This document shows positions 8,599 to 18,202 of a stretch of DNA of 64,000 nt, one piece after another. A program made the translations under genes and the position numbers. Location: the NCBI RefSeq assembly GCF_024171535.1, contig NZ_JALJZV010000013.1, positions 1 to 64,000 of the forward strand. The letters run 5' to 3'. This DNA comes from Flavobacterium sp. HSC-61S13 (lineage in GTDB: Bacteria; Bacteroidota; Bacteroidia; Flavobacteriales; Flavobacteriaceae). The notes under the pieces were generated by a model that saw nothing but the letters and a program-made list of their open reading frames with translations, did no database searches and was not told the origin of the DNA. Position 1 is the first letter of the stretch, and each line of letters starts with the position of its first letter.

Positions 8599-8920
8599 CT
8601 CTATTTTTTTTAAGACGCCAAAGATAGTTTTAAAAGGGAAGAGATTAGGCGGTTTTCCAATATAGATATCCACAATTTTAAAGGCGATTTTCAAAATGGT
8701 CTCGTTTTTCTATTGACGAATGCCTTGTTGATCTGTAATGATACTGTGGTCTACATCTTAAAACTCAACGGATCATTATGGTCAATGCGGTCGCTTTACT
8801 ATTGGAATAATGATAAAATAACGTAAGCCTAAGTCGGATTTACGAGAAACCTATAGTCGGTTGATATAGCGATGTGGATTTGTTGTTTGAAATGATTTTG
8901 ACAAAGAGGAAGTTGTGCTA
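8599..8920. other. Gene-free spacer
   Basis: About 320 bp between the DUF4494 start and the tRNA terminator. It must hold the promoter of the minus-strand DUF4494 gene. No convincing gene, repeat or RNA structure was seen. Confidence 0.5.
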
Positions 8921-8963
8921 AAAAAAAACAGGAAAATCGATATTTGCATATCTATTTTCCTGT
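8921..8963 (-). terminator. Terminator of tRNA-Leu
   Basis: A long hairpin, arms ACAGGAAAAT (8928-8937) and ATTTTCCTGT (8954-8963), with an inner GATAT/ATATC stem, then T8 on the minus strand. It begins 5 nt past the tRNA 3' end. Confidence 0.9.
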
Positions 8964-8967
8964 CTAG

Positions 8968-9047
8968 TACCCGGAGTGGGAATCGAACCCACACTCCAAG
9001 GAACACGAGTTTGAGTCGTGCGCGTCTACCAATTCCGCCATCCGGGC
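8968..9047 (-). tRNA. tRNA-Leu (anticodon CAA)
   Basis: Read on the minus strand the 80 nt fold as a class II tRNA. Acceptor GCCCGGA pairs with TCCGGGT (one G-U pair) and the discriminator is A. The anticodon stem CACGA/TCGTG encloses the loop CTCAAAC, giving anticodon CAA, which decodes TTG leucine codons. A long variable region and T-stem GTGGG/CCCAC follow. The 3' CCA is not encoded, so it is added after transcription. Confidence 0.97.
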
Positions 9048-9073
9048 CTCAGTGTTTCTCTGTATTGAGATTG

Positions 9074-9103
9074 CAAATTTAGACAAATATTTTTTAAAAC
9101 AAA
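9074..9103 (-). promoter_or_regulatory. Promoter of tRNA-Leu
   Basis: On the minus strand TTTG (9100-9103), an 18-nt spacer, then TAAATTTG (9074-9081). This matches the Bacteroidota housekeeping consensus and ends 26 nt before the tRNA 5' end. Confidence 0.7.
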
Positions 9104-9143
9104 TAAAAAATGTAAAAAAAATCACTTTCTAAAATATAATTTA

Positions 9144-9151
9144 TAAATTTG
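9144..9151 (+). promoter_or_regulatory. Probable -7 element of prs
   Basis: TAAATTTG matches TAnnTTTG and lies 53 nt before the prs start codon. The upstream -33 element is poor, so the call is moderate. Confidence 0.5.
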
Positions 9152-9204
9152 CACCAGTACAAAAGGGACACGACAAACTAACTAACTACAAAACAACAAA
9201 TTAA

Positions 9205-10146
9205 ATGACACACCTCGAACCGGATGCAAAAATTTTTGCATGTTCACAAAGTGTACATCTTGCTGAGAAGATTGCAGAACATTACGGAGTAGCATTAGGT
9301 AAGGTTACTTTATCACATTATAGTGATGGGGAATTTCAACCTTCCTTTGAAGAATCGATTAGAGGAATGCGCGTTTTTTTGGTTTGCTCTACTTTTCCAA
9401 CTTCAGATAATCTGATGGAATTGCTTTTGATGATTGATGCGGCTAAAAGAGCTTCAGCAAGACATATAACAGCAGTAATTCCTTATTTTGGATGGGCTAG
9501 ACAAGACCGAAAAGACAAACCTAGAGTGCCGATTGGGGCAAAATTGGTAGCAAAATTATTGGAGTCCGCAGGAGCAACCCGTATTATGACTATGGACTTG
9601 CATGCTGATCAAATCCAAGGATTCTTTGAGAAACCGGTAGATCATTTGTTTGCATCGACTATTTTCCTTCCTTATGTGAAGAGTTTGAATTTAGAGAATT
9701 TGACGATCGCTTCTCCAGATATGGGAGGTTCCAAAAGAGCTTATGCGTATTCGAAGTTTTTAAATTCAGATGTAGTTATTTGTTACAAACAAAGAAAAGT
9801 GGCCAACGTCATAGATACGATGGAATTGATTGGCGAGGTTAAAGGGCGAAATGTGATTTTAGTCGATGATATGATTGACACAGGCGGTACTTTGGCTAAG
9901 GCAGCAGAGATGATGATGGAAAAAGGAGCTTTAAGTGTTAGAGCCATTTGTACACATGCTATTTTATCAGGTGGAGCGTACGAAAAAATAGAAAATTCTC
10001 AATTGGAGGAATTGATAGTAACCAACTCTATCCCATTGAAAAAACAAAGTCCAAAAATTAGAGTTATTGATTGTGCACCTTTGTTTGCAGATGTTATGCA
10101 AATGGTACAAAACAATAAATCGATTAGCGGCAAATTTATCGTTTAG
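9205..10146 (+). CDS. prs: Ribose-phosphate pyrophosphokinase
   Basis: A 313-aa enzyme making PRPP from ribose 5-phosphate and ATP for purine, pyrimidine, histidine and NAD synthesis. Full family length. Visible motifs are the N-terminal phosphate-sensing [18 protein letters not shown] region, the flexible catalytic loop around [27 protein letters not shown] for metal and substrate, and the PRPP-binding loop [10 protein letters not shown]. It is the first gene of a prs-rplY pair (26-nt gap), with pth next; this order is common in Bacteroidota. Cytoplasmic. Confidence 0.97.
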   Translation: MTHLEPDAKIFACSQSVHLAEKIAEHYGVALGKVTLSHYSDGEFQPSFEESIRGMRVFLVCSTFPTSDNLMELLLMIDAAKRASARHITAVIPYFGWARQDRKDKPRVPIGAKLVAKLLESAGATRIMTMDLHADQIQGFFEKPVDHLFASTIFLPYVKSLNLENLTIASPDMGGSKRAYAYSKFLNSDVVICYKQRKVANVIDTMELIGEVKGRNVILVDDMIDTGGTLAKAAEMMMEKGALSVRAICTHAILSGGAYEKIENSQLEELIVTNSIPLKKQSPKIRVIDCAPLFADVMQMVQNNKSISGKFIV

Positions 10147-10172
10147 GAATATTAATAATTAAATATAGTTCA

Positions 10173-10784
10173 ATGAAATCAATTACAATTAAAGGATCAG
10201 AAAGAGAAAGCGTAGGTAAATCGGCAACGAAAGCGGTACGTAATGCTGGATTGGTTCCTTGCGTGTTATACGGAGGAGTTCAAGAAGCAGTTCATTTTAC
10301 AGCAGAAGAAAAAGCATTCAAAGGCTTGGTTTACACTCCAAACGTACACACAGTTGTTATTGAATTGGAAGGTGGTAAATCTTTCAACGCAATTCTTCAA
10401 GACATCCAATTTCACCCAGTAAGCGGAAGCATCCTACATATGGATTTCTACCAATTGCATGAAGACAAAGAAATTACTATGGAAGTTCCAGTAAAACTTT
10501 TAGGTAATTCTAGAGGTGTTATGGCTGGTGGGGTTCTTAACCTTAACTTGCGTAAACTTAAAGTTAGAGCTTTGCCTGCAAATCTTCCTGATTTTGTTGA
10601 AGCAGAAATCACTAACTTAGAAATGGGTAACAAATTGTATGTAACGGATTTAGTTACAAGCAACTATAAAGTTTTGCATACAGATAATACTGTAGTAGCT
10701 CAGGTGAGAATTTCTCGTGCAGCAATGAAAGCAGCTCAAGAAGCAGCAAAAGCAGCAAAAACACCTGCAAAAGGAAAAAAATAA
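10173..10784 (+). CDS. rplY: 50S ribosomal protein L25 (Ctc-type, two-domain)
   Basis: A 203-aa L25/TL5/Ctc-family protein that binds 5S rRNA. The N-terminal L25 beta-barrel (about 1-92; [27 protein letters not shown]) is followed by the extra C-terminal beta domain (about 93-180; [19 protein letters not shown]), so this is the long form. A lysine- and alanine-rich tail ends the protein. It directly follows prs and is closed by a strong terminator. Confidence 0.95.
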   Translation: MKSITIKGSERESVGKSATKAVRNAGLVPCVLYGGVQEAVHFTAEEKAFKGLVYTPNVHTVVIELEGGKSFNAILQDIQFHPVSGSILHMDFYQLHEDKEITMEVPVKLLGNSRGVMAGGVLNLNLRKLKVRALPANLPDFVEAEITNLEMGNKLYVTDLVTSNYKVLHTDNTVVAQVRISRAAMKAAQEAAKAAKTPAKGKK

Positions 10785-10808
10785 TTCTATTCGTAGAATT
10801 TTTGATCA

Positions 10809-10837
10809 AGCACCAGTTTTACTGGTGCTTTTTTTTT
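10809..10837 (+). terminator. Terminator of prs-rplY
   Basis: Perfect hairpin AGCACCAGT/ACTGGTGCT followed by T8-9. A smaller ATTCTA/TAGAAT hairpin lies just before it. Confidence 0.95.
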
Positions 10838-10848
10838 GATGTAATTCC

Positions 10849-10879
10849 TTGTGGTGTAAATCGGTTTCGTCTATTTTTG
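10849..10879 (+). promoter_or_regulatory. Promoter of pth
   Basis: TTG (10849-10851), 20-nt spacer, TATTTTTG (10872-10879), 40 nt before the pth start codon. Confidence 0.6.
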
Positions 10880-10919
10880 TAGACATTGGAAAATTGTCCT
10901 ATTTGTAATTCAAAGTAAA

Positions 10920-11486
10920 ATGAAGAAGTTCCTTATCGTAGGTCTGGGCAATATCGGGCCGGAATATGTGAATACCAGACACAATATTGGTTTTAAAGTA
11001 GTTGATTTTATAGCACAAGAAGCAGGCGTTTCATTTGAAACCGTAAAACTTGGCGCTCTTGCTGAAGTCAAGATTAAAGGTAGAACGCTTTTGTTGTTAA
11101 AGCCCAACACTTATATGAATCTCAGTGGTAAAGCAGTCGCTTATTGGATGGAGAAAGAAAACATCCCTGTCGAAAATTTATTGGTGATTACCGATGATTT
11201 GAATTTACCTTTTGGTGCCTTGCGTATCAAAGCAAAGGGATCCGATGGAGGACATAATGGACTAAAGAGTATACAGGCTACCTTAGAATCTGCGAATTAC
11301 TCGCGTTTTCGTTTTGGAATCAGTGATGAATTTAAGAAAGGACAGCAGGTTGATTATGTTTTGGGCAATTGGGATGAAGAGGAAAAGAAAGTGCTGCCAG
11401 AGCGTTTAAAAACAGCTTGTGAGGCTGTGAAGTCGTTTGCCTTAGCCGGATTAAACAATACGATGAATGAATTTAATGGTAAATAA
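10920..11486 (+). CDS. pth: Peptidyl-tRNA hydrolase
   Basis: A 188-aa cytoplasmic esterase that recycles peptidyl-tRNAs dropped by ribosomes. Canonical family motifs are present: FLIVGLGNIGPEYVNTRHNIGF with the catalytic His in TRHNIG, KPNTYMNLSG, and the lid/active-site region DDLNLPFGALRIKAKGSDGGHNGLKSI. Length is normal. It has its own promoter behind the prs-rplY terminator. Confidence 0.97.
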   Translation: MKKFLIVGLGNIGPEYVNTRHNIGFKVVDFIAQEAGVSFETVKLGALAEVKIKGRTLLLLKPNTYMNLSGKAVAYWMEKENIPVENLLVITDDLNLPFGALRIKAKGSDGGHNGLKSIQATLESANYSRFRFGISDEFKKGQQVDYVLGNWDEEEKKVLPERLKTACEAVKSFALAGLNNTMNEFNGK

Positions 11487-11584
11487 TAAAATATAAACCG
11501 GATCGCGCCGTTACTGTTGTGTTGACTAATGCGAATAATCTCAGTAAATAACGTGTTTGGTTGAAAAATAAATCTATTTCTTAT

Positions 11585-12133
11585 ATGAAAAAAATACTTA
11601 TAGTGCCCTTGGTAATGTTGTTGATCTCTTGCACAACAGTGAAACGGACTTTAAAAGAAGACCAAGCCGAAGCAGCTTCAAATAAGTTTAAAATCACTTC
11701 CTATTGTCCAATAGAAGGGGATTGTAAGGTCAGTAGAATACCAAATGTGTCTTTGGTAGTTAAAAAGGATGTCGACGGAGGTGTTGCTGGTGGAATGTAT
11801 TATGAATTGGTTGAAAATGCCGGTACAGAAGTTGTCATTTATACCTATGAAAAGGCAACAGACGACGTATTGCTAGATGGTTTTTACAGAGAGGAGATCA
11901 TCTTTGAAATTCCTTCTGAATCCCAACGATTGATTTTAGAAAACCGCGTGCTTCAAGATGTAAAAATGCTTTTCGGGCGTTTTTGCTATTGTAAAGGCCA
12001 AGCGGGATACTTTCAAGTAAAACAGGGTAAATTGGATTTGAGAAGAACAGATAAAAAGATAAAAGCAGCTTTGACTTTTAAAGTACTTGAGGTGCCACAA
12101 TTAATCAATACCGTTTCGTTTACAGTCGAATAA
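11585..12133 (+). CDS. Putative lipoprotein of unknown function
   Basis: A 182-aa protein with a lipoprotein signal peptide: MKKILIVPLVMLLISC, with the lipidated Cys at residue 16 after the LLIS lipobox. The mature part has four further cysteines, in SYCPIEGDC and RFCYCKG, and looks beta-rich, so one or two disulfides or a metal site are possible. No family is recognised. The frame extends 8 codons further to a TTG at 11561, but the ATG at 11585 gives a compact signal peptide. It is monocistronic, convergent to aspS. Confidence 0.65.
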   Translation: MKKILIVPLVMLLISCTTVKRTLKEDQAEAASNKFKITSYCPIEGDCKVSRIPNVSLVVKKDVDGGVAGGMYYELVENAGTEVVIYTYEKATDDVLLDGFYREEIIFEIPSESQRLILENRVLQDVKMLFGRFCYCKGQAGYFQVKQGKLDLRRTDKKIKAALTFKVLEVPQLINTVSFTVE

Positions 12134-12152
12134 TACTCAGGTATGTCAATAT

Positions 12153-12199
12153 AAAAAGGGGAAATTAAAAGCTAAATACTTTTAATTTCCCCTTTTTTA
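12153..12199. terminator. Bidirectional terminator
   Basis: Near-perfect hairpin with 18-bp arms (AAAAGGGGAAATTAAAAG and its complement) around a 7-nt loop, with T6 after and A5 before, between the convergent lipoprotein and aspS genes. Confidence 0.95.
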
Positions 12200-12219
12200 A
12201 TCTGTATTATTATTGAGAA

Positions 12220-13968
12220 TTACGCTTTTAAAACAAGACTTAATTCGGTCAATTGCTGTGCGTCAATTGCAGCAGGAGCGTCGATCATCACGTCTCTTCC
12301 CGAATTGTTCTTAGGGAAGGCGATAAAATCGCGGATGGTTTCTTGACCTCCTAAAATCGCTACCAAACGATCCAATCCAAAAGCCAATCCACCGTGTGGG
12401 GGAGCGCCATATTGGAAGGCATTCATCAAGAAGCCAAATTGTTCTTCTGCTTGTTCTGGAGTAAATCCAAGATATTTAAACATCAATTCCTGCGTGGCTT
12501 TATCGTGAATACGAATCGATCCACCACCGATTTCATTTCCGTTTAATACCATATCATAGGCATTGGCACGAACCTTACCTGGATCTGTTGCTAAAAGCGC
12601 GATATCTTCTGGTTTCGGAGAGGTAAATGGATGGTGCATAGCGTGGAAACGTTGACTTTCTTCATCGTATTCAAACAACGGGAAATCCACGACCCACAAC
12701 GGTGCAAATACATCCGATTTTCTCAATCCCAAACGCGTAGCCAATTCCATTCTCAAAGCGCTCAATTGAGCACGAGTTTTATTAGCCGGTCCCGAAAGTA
12801 CCATAATCATATCGCCCGATTGAGCTCCGGTTGCAGTAGCCCAAGCTTTTAAATCGTCTTGGTCATAGAATTTATCTACAGAAGATTTGTATGTTCCGTC
12901 TGCTTCAACCTTACAATAAACCATCCCAGTTGCTCCAACCTGAGGGCGTTTTACCCATTCGATTAAAGCATCGATTTCTTTTCTGGAGTAGCTAGCCGCT
13001 CCAGGTACTGCAATACCAACCACCAATTCTGCCGAGTTGAATACCGCAAATTCTTTATGCTGTGTTACTGTATTTAATTCTGCAAATTCCATACCGAAAC
13101 GGATGTCCGGTTTGTCGTTTCCGTATTTTCTCATGGCTTCGTCATAAGTCATTCTCGGAAAATCTGCAGCATCTATATTGTGAATCGATTTCAATAGGTG
13201 TTTGGTCATGCCTTCAAAGGTGTTCATTACATCTTCTTGGTTTACGAACGCCATTTCACAGTCGATTTGTGTAAATTCTGGTTGTCTGTCCGCGCGTAAA
13301 TCCTCATCTCTAAAACACTTAACGATTTGGAAATAACGATCCATACCACCCACCATCAACAACTGTTTAAAGGTTTGTGGTGATTGTGGCAAAGCGTAAA
13401 ATTGACCTGGGTTCATACGAGATGGAACCACAAAGTCACGAGCTCCTTCTGGAGTGGATTTGATCAAATAAGGCGTTTCTACCTCACAAAAATCTTGTGC
13501 CGATAAATAATTTCTAACCTCTTGTGCTACCTTATGACGAAACAATAAGTTGTTTCTAACCGGATTTCTACGGATGTCTAAGTAACGGTATTTCATACGA
13601 ATATCTTCTCCACCATCCGTTTCGTCTTCAATGGTAAACGGCGGCGTTTTGGACTCGTTTAATATCGTAAGTGATGTAACTAAAAGCTCAATATCTCCCG
13701 TTGGGATGTGGTTGTTTTTTGCTTCGCGCTCAATAACTTTTCCCGTTACCTGAATCACAAATTCACGACCCAAGGACTGAGCCATTTTAAAAACCGCTTG
13801 CTCCGTGCGATCGGCATCAAAAATCAATTGCGTAATTCCGTAACGGTCGCGCAAATCGACCCAAATCATAAACCCTTTATCACGGTTTTTGGCAACCCAA
13901 CCCGATAAGGTGACTTCTTGATTGATATCGGCAGCTCTTAAAGCTCCACAATTATGAGTTCTATACAT
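12220..13968 (-). CDS. aspS: Aspartyl-tRNA synthetase
   Basis: A 582-aa class IIb synthetase charging tRNA-Asp. Order of domains: OB-fold anticodon-binding domain (about 1-105; [25 protein letters not shown]), then the catalytic core with motif 2 ([18 protein letters not shown]), a bacterial GAD insertion domain (about 290-410), and motif 3 at the C-terminus ([16 protein letters not shown]). This is the long bacterial-type enzyme. Transcribed alone, with a plausible promoter immediately upstream. Confidence 0.98.
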   Translation of the reverse strand: MYRTHNCGALRAADINQEVTLSGWVAKNRDKGFMIWVDLRDRYGITQLIFDADRTEQAVFKMAQSLGREFVIQVTGKVIEREAKNNHIPTGDIELLVTSLTILNESKTPPFTIEDETDGGEDIRMKYRYLDIRRNPVRNNLLFRHKVAQEVRNYLSAQDFCEVETPYLIKSTPEGARDFVVPSRMNPGQFYALPQSPQTFKQLLMVGGMDRYFQIVKCFRDEDLRADRQPEFTQIDCEMAFVNQEDVMNTFEGMTKHLLKSIHNIDAADFPRMTYDEAMRKYGNDKPDIRFGMEFAELNTVTQHKEFAVFNSAELVVGIAVPGAASYSRKEIDALIEWVKRPQVGATGMVYCKVEADGTYKSSVDKFYDQDDLKAWATATGAQSGDMIMVLSGPANKTRAQLSALRMELATRLGLRKSDVFAPLWVVDFPLFEYDEESQRFHAMHHPFTSPKPEDIALLATDPGKVRANAYDMVLNGNEIGGGSIRIHDKATQELMFKYLGFTPEQAEEQFGFLMNAFQYGAPPHGGLAFGLDRLVAILGGQETIRDFIAFPKNNSGRDVMIDAPAAIDAQQLTELSLVLKA

Positions 13969-13984
13969 TCTTATTATTTTTAGA

Positions 13985-14013
13985 CAAATTTAATAACTTA
14001 TAGCGAATACAAA
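13985..14013 (-). promoter_or_regulatory. Probable aspS promoter
   Basis: On the minus strand TTTG (14010-14013), 17-nt spacer, TAAATTTG (13985-13992), 16 nt before the aspS ATG. Confidence 0.5.
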
Positions 14014-14073
14014 TAAAGTTTAGACAAATAGTTCCACAACATTTGTTTTTTTCTGCTATTTCTATGTTTTTTT

Positions 14074-14165
14074 GGGCAATACCTTCGGTCCGGGCTATCC
14101 ATTCTATCTTTGGTTTCGCGCGCTCCACCAAAGGATGCCATTCCTATCCCTATTGCAATCGATGA
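14074..14165. repeat. Structured intergenic element, probable dispersed repeat
   Basis: This stretch is richer in G and C than its AT-rich surroundings and encodes no gene. It contains the perfect stem CTTTGGT (14108-14114)/ACCAAAG (14127-14133) around a CG-rich 12-nt loop. The flanks are imperfectly matched (GGCTATCCATTCTATC before, GGATGCCATTCCTATCCC after). The form, with CTTCGGTCCGGGCTATCC leading in, resembles an intergenic element I recall from other Flavobacteriia genomes; that recollection is unchecked. Confidence 0.5.
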
Positions 14166-14192
14166 ACTTTCAACTCCTTTTTAAAGGACTTT

Positions 14193-15356
14193 TTAGGCTA
14201 TTTTTGCTTTGGCGCTGCGTTGGGTAAGCAAAAGGGCAAATGCCATCAAAGCACCACAAGCAGCCATACCGGCACCAACTAATTCTGGGGAGTTATATCC
14301 GAATCCCATAGCGATTGGTAAACCGCCTAAATAAGCACCCAAGGCATTTCCGACGTTAAAACTCGCTTGTCCTGCCGATGCAGCTAACATCTCTGAACCC
14401 TTGGCAGAATTGATTAAAATCATCTGTAGCGGCGAACCTATCGTAAAAGCTACTAGTCCGGTGACAAACGACATCAGATACGCCATAAATTCAATGTGAA
14501 CCGTAAAGTAAACGATAATCAAACAGATGGTCATAGCTGAAAAGGAATAAATTGCCGCTTTGGTCGGAGAAAAGGTATCGGCTACTTTTCCTCCGATCAA
14601 ATTACCCAATACCATACCCAATCCTACTAATATCATGATAAAGGGAATCTTTCCACCTTCAATTTTGGCTACATTGGTCATCAACGGCGCAATATAACTC
14701 ATCCAGGCAAACAAACCTCCGGTACCGATGGAGATTAAAGCTACGAGTAACCAGGCTTGCCAGGTTTTAAAGAAAGACAATTGACTTTTGATATTGGTAT
14801 TTTCTTGAGGTGCGATTTTAGGAACCCAAAAATACAAGGCCAGTAAGGTGATCAATCCCATCAAACTGATGATCGCATAGGTGTATCTCCAATGGAAGTG
14901 ATGTCCGATATAAGTTCCAATCGGGACACCAAGTAAATTGGCCACCGTAAGTCCGGTAAACATAATGGAGATCGCTTGAGCTTCCTTGCCCTTTTGGGCG
15001 AGTTGGCTGGCGACAACAGAACCGACTCCAAAAAATGCTCCGTGTGGTAATCCCGACATAAAACGCGTAATCAGTAAGCTATTGTATTCCGGTGCGATTA
15101 CAAAAAAAGCATTAAATACAAAGAAGATCAACATCAAAAACATCAAAACGTTTTTGGGAGGATATTTACTGGAAAGTAGGACCAATAAGGGCGCACCGAT
15201 GACTACACCTAGGGCGTAAGTCGATATAAAGTGTCCTGCAGTCGGAATGTCGATTTGAATGTCTTTGGCGATATCGGGTAAAATTCCCATCATCGTAAAT
15301 TCGGTCATTCCAATGGCGAGTCCGCCTATGGCTAGGGCAACTAAGCTTTTATTCAT
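14193..15356 (-). CDS. MFS transporter, AraJ/YdhP-like drug:proton antiporter family (DHA1)
   Basis: A 387-aa inner-membrane protein with about 12 hydrophobic segments and the two-halved MFS layout. The N-terminus (IGGLAIGMTEFTMMGILPDIA) and RFMSGLPHGAFFGVGSVVA are typical of the AraJ/YdhP branch of DHA1 exporters, which pump sugars or drugs outward using the proton gradient. The substrate cannot be told. It lies just downstream of an Old Yellow Enzyme gene on the same strand (103 nt), so the two may be co-expressed. Confidence 0.85.
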   Translation of the reverse strand: MNKSLVALAIGGLAIGMTEFTMMGILPDIAKDIQIDIPTAGHFISTYALGVVIGAPLLVLLSSKYPPKNVLMFLMLIFFVFNAFFVIAPEYNSLLITRFMSGLPHGAFFGVGSVVASQLAQKGKEAQAISIMFTGLTVANLLGVPIGTYIGHHFHWRYTYAIISLMGLITLLALYFWVPKIAPQENTNIKSQLSFFKTWQAWLLVALISIGTGGLFAWMSYIAPLMTNVAKIEGGKIPFIMILVGLGMVLGNLIGGKVADTFSPTKAAIYSFSAMTICLIIVYFTVHIEFMAYLMSFVTGLVAFTIGSPLQMILINSAKGSEMLAASAGQASFNVGNALGAYLGGLPIAMGFGYNSPELVGAGMAACGALMAFALLLTQRSAKAKIA

Positions 15357-15459
15357 AGTGTAGAAGTGGTTGTTTTGGGTTTATGGTAATCACCATAAAG
15401 TTTAAAAGCTTCATCGTTTATAGAGAAGCGGAATTATTTTTGTGCAATAAGTAGTACTA

Positions 15460-16533
15460 TTAGAGTTGAGCGCGTTCGTATGGTTTTGGCCATTCGATGG
15501 CATAATTCAAAGTTTTGGCGGCATTTAAGACAAAATGCGGATCTCTTAAAAAAGCTCTAGCAATGAAAATCAAATCGGCTTGGTTACTTTGGAGTATGTC
15601 TTCGGCTTGTTGTGCCTCGGCTATTAGACCAACGCAACCCGTAGTCATTTCCGTTTGTTCCTTGATGGCTGCGGCAAAGGGCACTTGATAGTTTGGACCG
15701 GTCGTTATCTTCTGATGCGCAACCCCTCCGCCAGTAGATACGTCAATTACTTCAACACCGCGTTCTTTTAAGGTACGAGCTAATCGAATCGACGATTCTA
15801 AATCCCAACCACCTTCAGCCCAATCCGTTGCAGAAATGCGAACCCATAAGGAGGTTTCGTCGGTCATTTTCGGTTTTACGGCGTCAATGATTTCTAATAA
15901 AAAACGAATTCTATTTTCAAAACTGCCTCCGTATTCGTCCGTTCTATTGTTGATGAGTGGTGAAAAAAATTGGTGAATCAAATAACCGTGTGCTGCGTGC
16001 AACTCTATAATTTGATAACCTGCTCGTATCGCTCTGTTTGCTGCTTTTTGAAATGAAACTACCAAAGCTTTGATTTCGGTTACACTCAAAGGTAGAGGAG
16101 GATGTTCGGATTCTCGAAACGGAATTTCCGATACCCCACGGGTTTGCCATCCGTTTTCGTGATCCGGGGCTATTTGTTCGCGACCCAACCACGGTTTATC
16201 ACTACTAGCTTTTCGTCCAGCATGTGACAATTGAATACCCGGTATACTGCCTTGCGATTTGACAAAGGCGGTAATTTCCGCTAATTTTGAAATATGATCG
16301 TCTTTCCAAATTCCCAAATCACCATAAGAAATACGGCCATCAGCCGTTATAGCTGCTGCTTCCTGTATGATAGCTGCTGCTTGTCCAATTGCAAATTGTC
16401 CGGTGTGAACCAAGTGCCAAGAAGTAGCAAAACCGTCTTCAGAGGAATACTGACACATCGGACTGACAACAAATCGGTTTTTAAGTTCTAGATTTTTAAG
16501 ACTTAAAGGTTTGAATACTAAGGGTGTGCTCAT
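15460..16533 (-). CDS. Old Yellow Enzyme family NADPH:flavin oxidoreductase (YqjM-like)
   Basis: A 357-aa FMN-dependent ene-reductase with a TIM-barrel fold. It matches the YqjM/class III branch: Cys27 in FVVSPMCQYS modulates the flavin, HAGRKA and ELHAAHGYLIHQFFSP are substrate and FMN motifs, and NRTDEYGGSFENRIRF is the family signature. These cytoplasmic enzymes reduce activated C=C bonds, often during electrophile or oxidative stress; the natural substrate is unknown. A TAnnTTTG match (TACCTTTG) lies at 16560-16567 on the minus strand. Confidence 0.92.
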   Translation of the reverse strand: MSTPLVFKPLSLKNLELKNRFVVSPMCQYSSEDGFATSWHLVHTGQFAIGQAAAIIQEAAAITADGRISYGDLGIWKDDHISKLAEITAFVKSQGSIPGIQLSHAGRKASSDKPWLGREQIAPDHENGWQTRGVSEIPFRESEHPPLPLSVTEIKALVVSFQKAANRAIRAGYQIIELHAAHGYLIHQFFSPLINNRTDEYGGSFENRIRFLLEIIDAVKPKMTDETSLWVRISATDWAEGGWDLESSIRLARTLKERGVEVIDVSTGGGVAHQKITTGPNYQVPFAAAIKEQTEMTTGCVGLIAEAQQAEDILQSNQADLIFIARAFLRDPHFVLNAAKTLNYAIEWPKPYERAQL

Positions 16534-16668
16534 AAATAAGATGCTCCAAAATTAGATTACAAAGGTACATGCTATTTTTTTGAAAAGGTAAAAAGGATTC
16601 ATAATTTAAATAATACGAAACTTAGTTACTTAAAAGTTTTTGGGTTTGCGACCAAGTTCTTTGTGTTT

Positions 16669-17481
16669 TTAATTCAATTGGTAGGGATAAAGCTCATAAA
16701 CGGCATTGGCTTCATTGATGGTATAGCCTTTTTTATGCCATTTTAATGCCACTTCGTACAGGGTGAGATAGGTGTCGGGAGACTTTCCTTGTTTTTGCAG
16801 AATCAGGGCTTTATAGTACATCGCCTCGGAAAATTCTGGATATTGTATCAATGCTTGATCAAATAGGGTTATGGCTTCATCGTATTTTAGTTGTTCCATT
16901 TTGGTTATCCCTAAATAAAATAAATCGATATGGTGGGTATCCTTAAAGAATTTGGATTGAGTACGAATCGCTTCGTTAAAACTGCTTACAGCCATGTCGA
17001 ACTGATTCAATTGCAATTGTGATAATCCAATATAAAAAGAGTAGGTATGATCCATTTCAAAGTTATCACCCCATTTTTCCTTACAGTCAGTAAAATCGGC
17101 TATGGCATCTTGGTAGGTTTTGAGAAATACACATTTTATAAAGGCTCTATAGGGTTGGTATCGTTTGGGATTATACAAAACTGCTTGGTCTAAATAGGCC
17201 ATTCCTACCTCATACTTTCTCGCTTTAAAATAGGGCATAGCTTTTTGTTGCCATAAATAAGCTATAGTACTGTCTTGTTTTAAACCCTCATCTAGGCAGT
17301 TTTGCCACTCGTTCATGTGAGTATTATAGTTATAATTATGAGCGCAATTCGTTGCATATACAGTTATAAGAGAGTCTTGTTTGGCGGTGTTTGCCGTAAA
17401 GTCTCGGAATTGATCTTTTGTATGACTACAACCGTAGAGGGTTAAGGATAGTAGTAGGGTATATAAAATCGTTTTTAGCAT
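16669..17481 (-). CDS. TPR-repeat lipoprotein
   Basis: A 270-aa predicted lipoprotein: a hydrophobic signal peptide ends with the lipobox LTLYGC. The mature part is built of TPR-like helical pairs, for example YEVGMAYLDQAVLYNPKRYQPY, FDMAVSSFNEAIRTQSKF and YDEAITLFDQALIQYPEFSEAMYYKA. TPRs usually hold partner proteins, here at the periplasmic face of a membrane. The start is the ATG at 17479-17481; an in-frame TTG two codons earlier is less likely. No partner gene is evident. Confidence 0.75.
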   Translation of the reverse strand: MLKTILYTLLLSLTLYGCSHTKDQFRDFTANTAKQDSLITVYATNCAHNYNYNTHMNEWQNCLDEGLKQDSTIAYLWQQKAMPYFKARKYEVGMAYLDQAVLYNPKRYQPYRAFIKCVFLKTYQDAIADFTDCKEKWGDNFEMDHTYSFYIGLSQLQLNQFDMAVSSFNEAIRTQSKFFKDTHHIDLFYLGITKMEQLKYDEAITLFDQALIQYPEFSEAMYYKALILQKQGKSPDTYLTLYEVALKWHKKGYTINEANAVYELYPYQLN

Positions 17482-17686
17482 TATCAATTTGTTTTTTGTC
17501 AGAAATGCTAATATAAAGATATAAGATGATTTGTGTAAGAATGAATAAAAGTGGTTTCACTTACATAAGTACAATTTGAACCGGTGTAAAAAGGAATCTT
17601 ACTATTATCGTTTTATGCGATAAATCTACGATTGAAGATCTTTTGTGTTCGAATTATGCAGTTAAAGTGGTATTGCAGCTACTGGG

Positions 17687-18025
17687 CTAAGACTTTGTAA
17701 GTTGTTCTTTGAGGTAAGAGATAAGCTCGTCTTTTTCCTTTATTTGATTTTCGAGGTTTTGAATTAAAGCATGCAGCACCTTGTCAATAGCTTTGTGGTC
17801 TCTATGATAAGAAGGCAGTTCGTCTGAAAACCGCAATAAGTCTTGGGGTTGTATTTGATAGATTTTACAAAAACTTGTGATGTGGTTGACCCAAGAATTG
17901 CTTCTGCCATTTTCTATACGGGCATAGGTTGATTGTGATATGTGCAACATATCAGCGACAACTTCCTGTGTTAGGCATCGCCTCATACGTAAGGCCTTTA
18001 ATTTTTGACCTATCAGCTTGTTCAT
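17687..18025 (-). CDS. XRE-family HTH regulator with C-terminal coiled coil
   Basis: A 112-aa DNA-binding protein. Residues 5-65 form a Cro/C1-type helix-turn-helix (LKALRMRRCLTQEVVADMLH, then ISQSTYARIENGRS as recognition helix). Residues of about 75-112 are charged and heptad-like (ENQIKEKDELISYLKEQLTK), probably for dimerisation. It is single, with about 180-200 bp free on each side; the target is unknown. It is similar in size to small orphan XRE regulators common in Bacteroidota. Confidence 0.85.
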   Translation of the reverse strand: MNKLIGQKLKALRMRRCLTQEVVADMLHISQSTYARIENGRSNSWVNHITSFCKIYQIQPQDLLRFSDELPSYHRDHKAIDKVLHALIQNLENQIKEKDELISYLKEQLTKS

Positions 18026-18202
18026 AAGTAAATATTTTTTTGGATGATACTTAAGTGCTTGATAGAAGTGTTTATAATCAAGGAGTTAATATAGTTAATG
18101 AGCGGTGATTTTCCAATTTTTGAGTGGGTTTTTATGTGTTAAATTTCTGTGTAGTATAAATCCTTGTGTGGTCAACTAGAGTTGTTCTGGTAATTCACAA
18201 TC

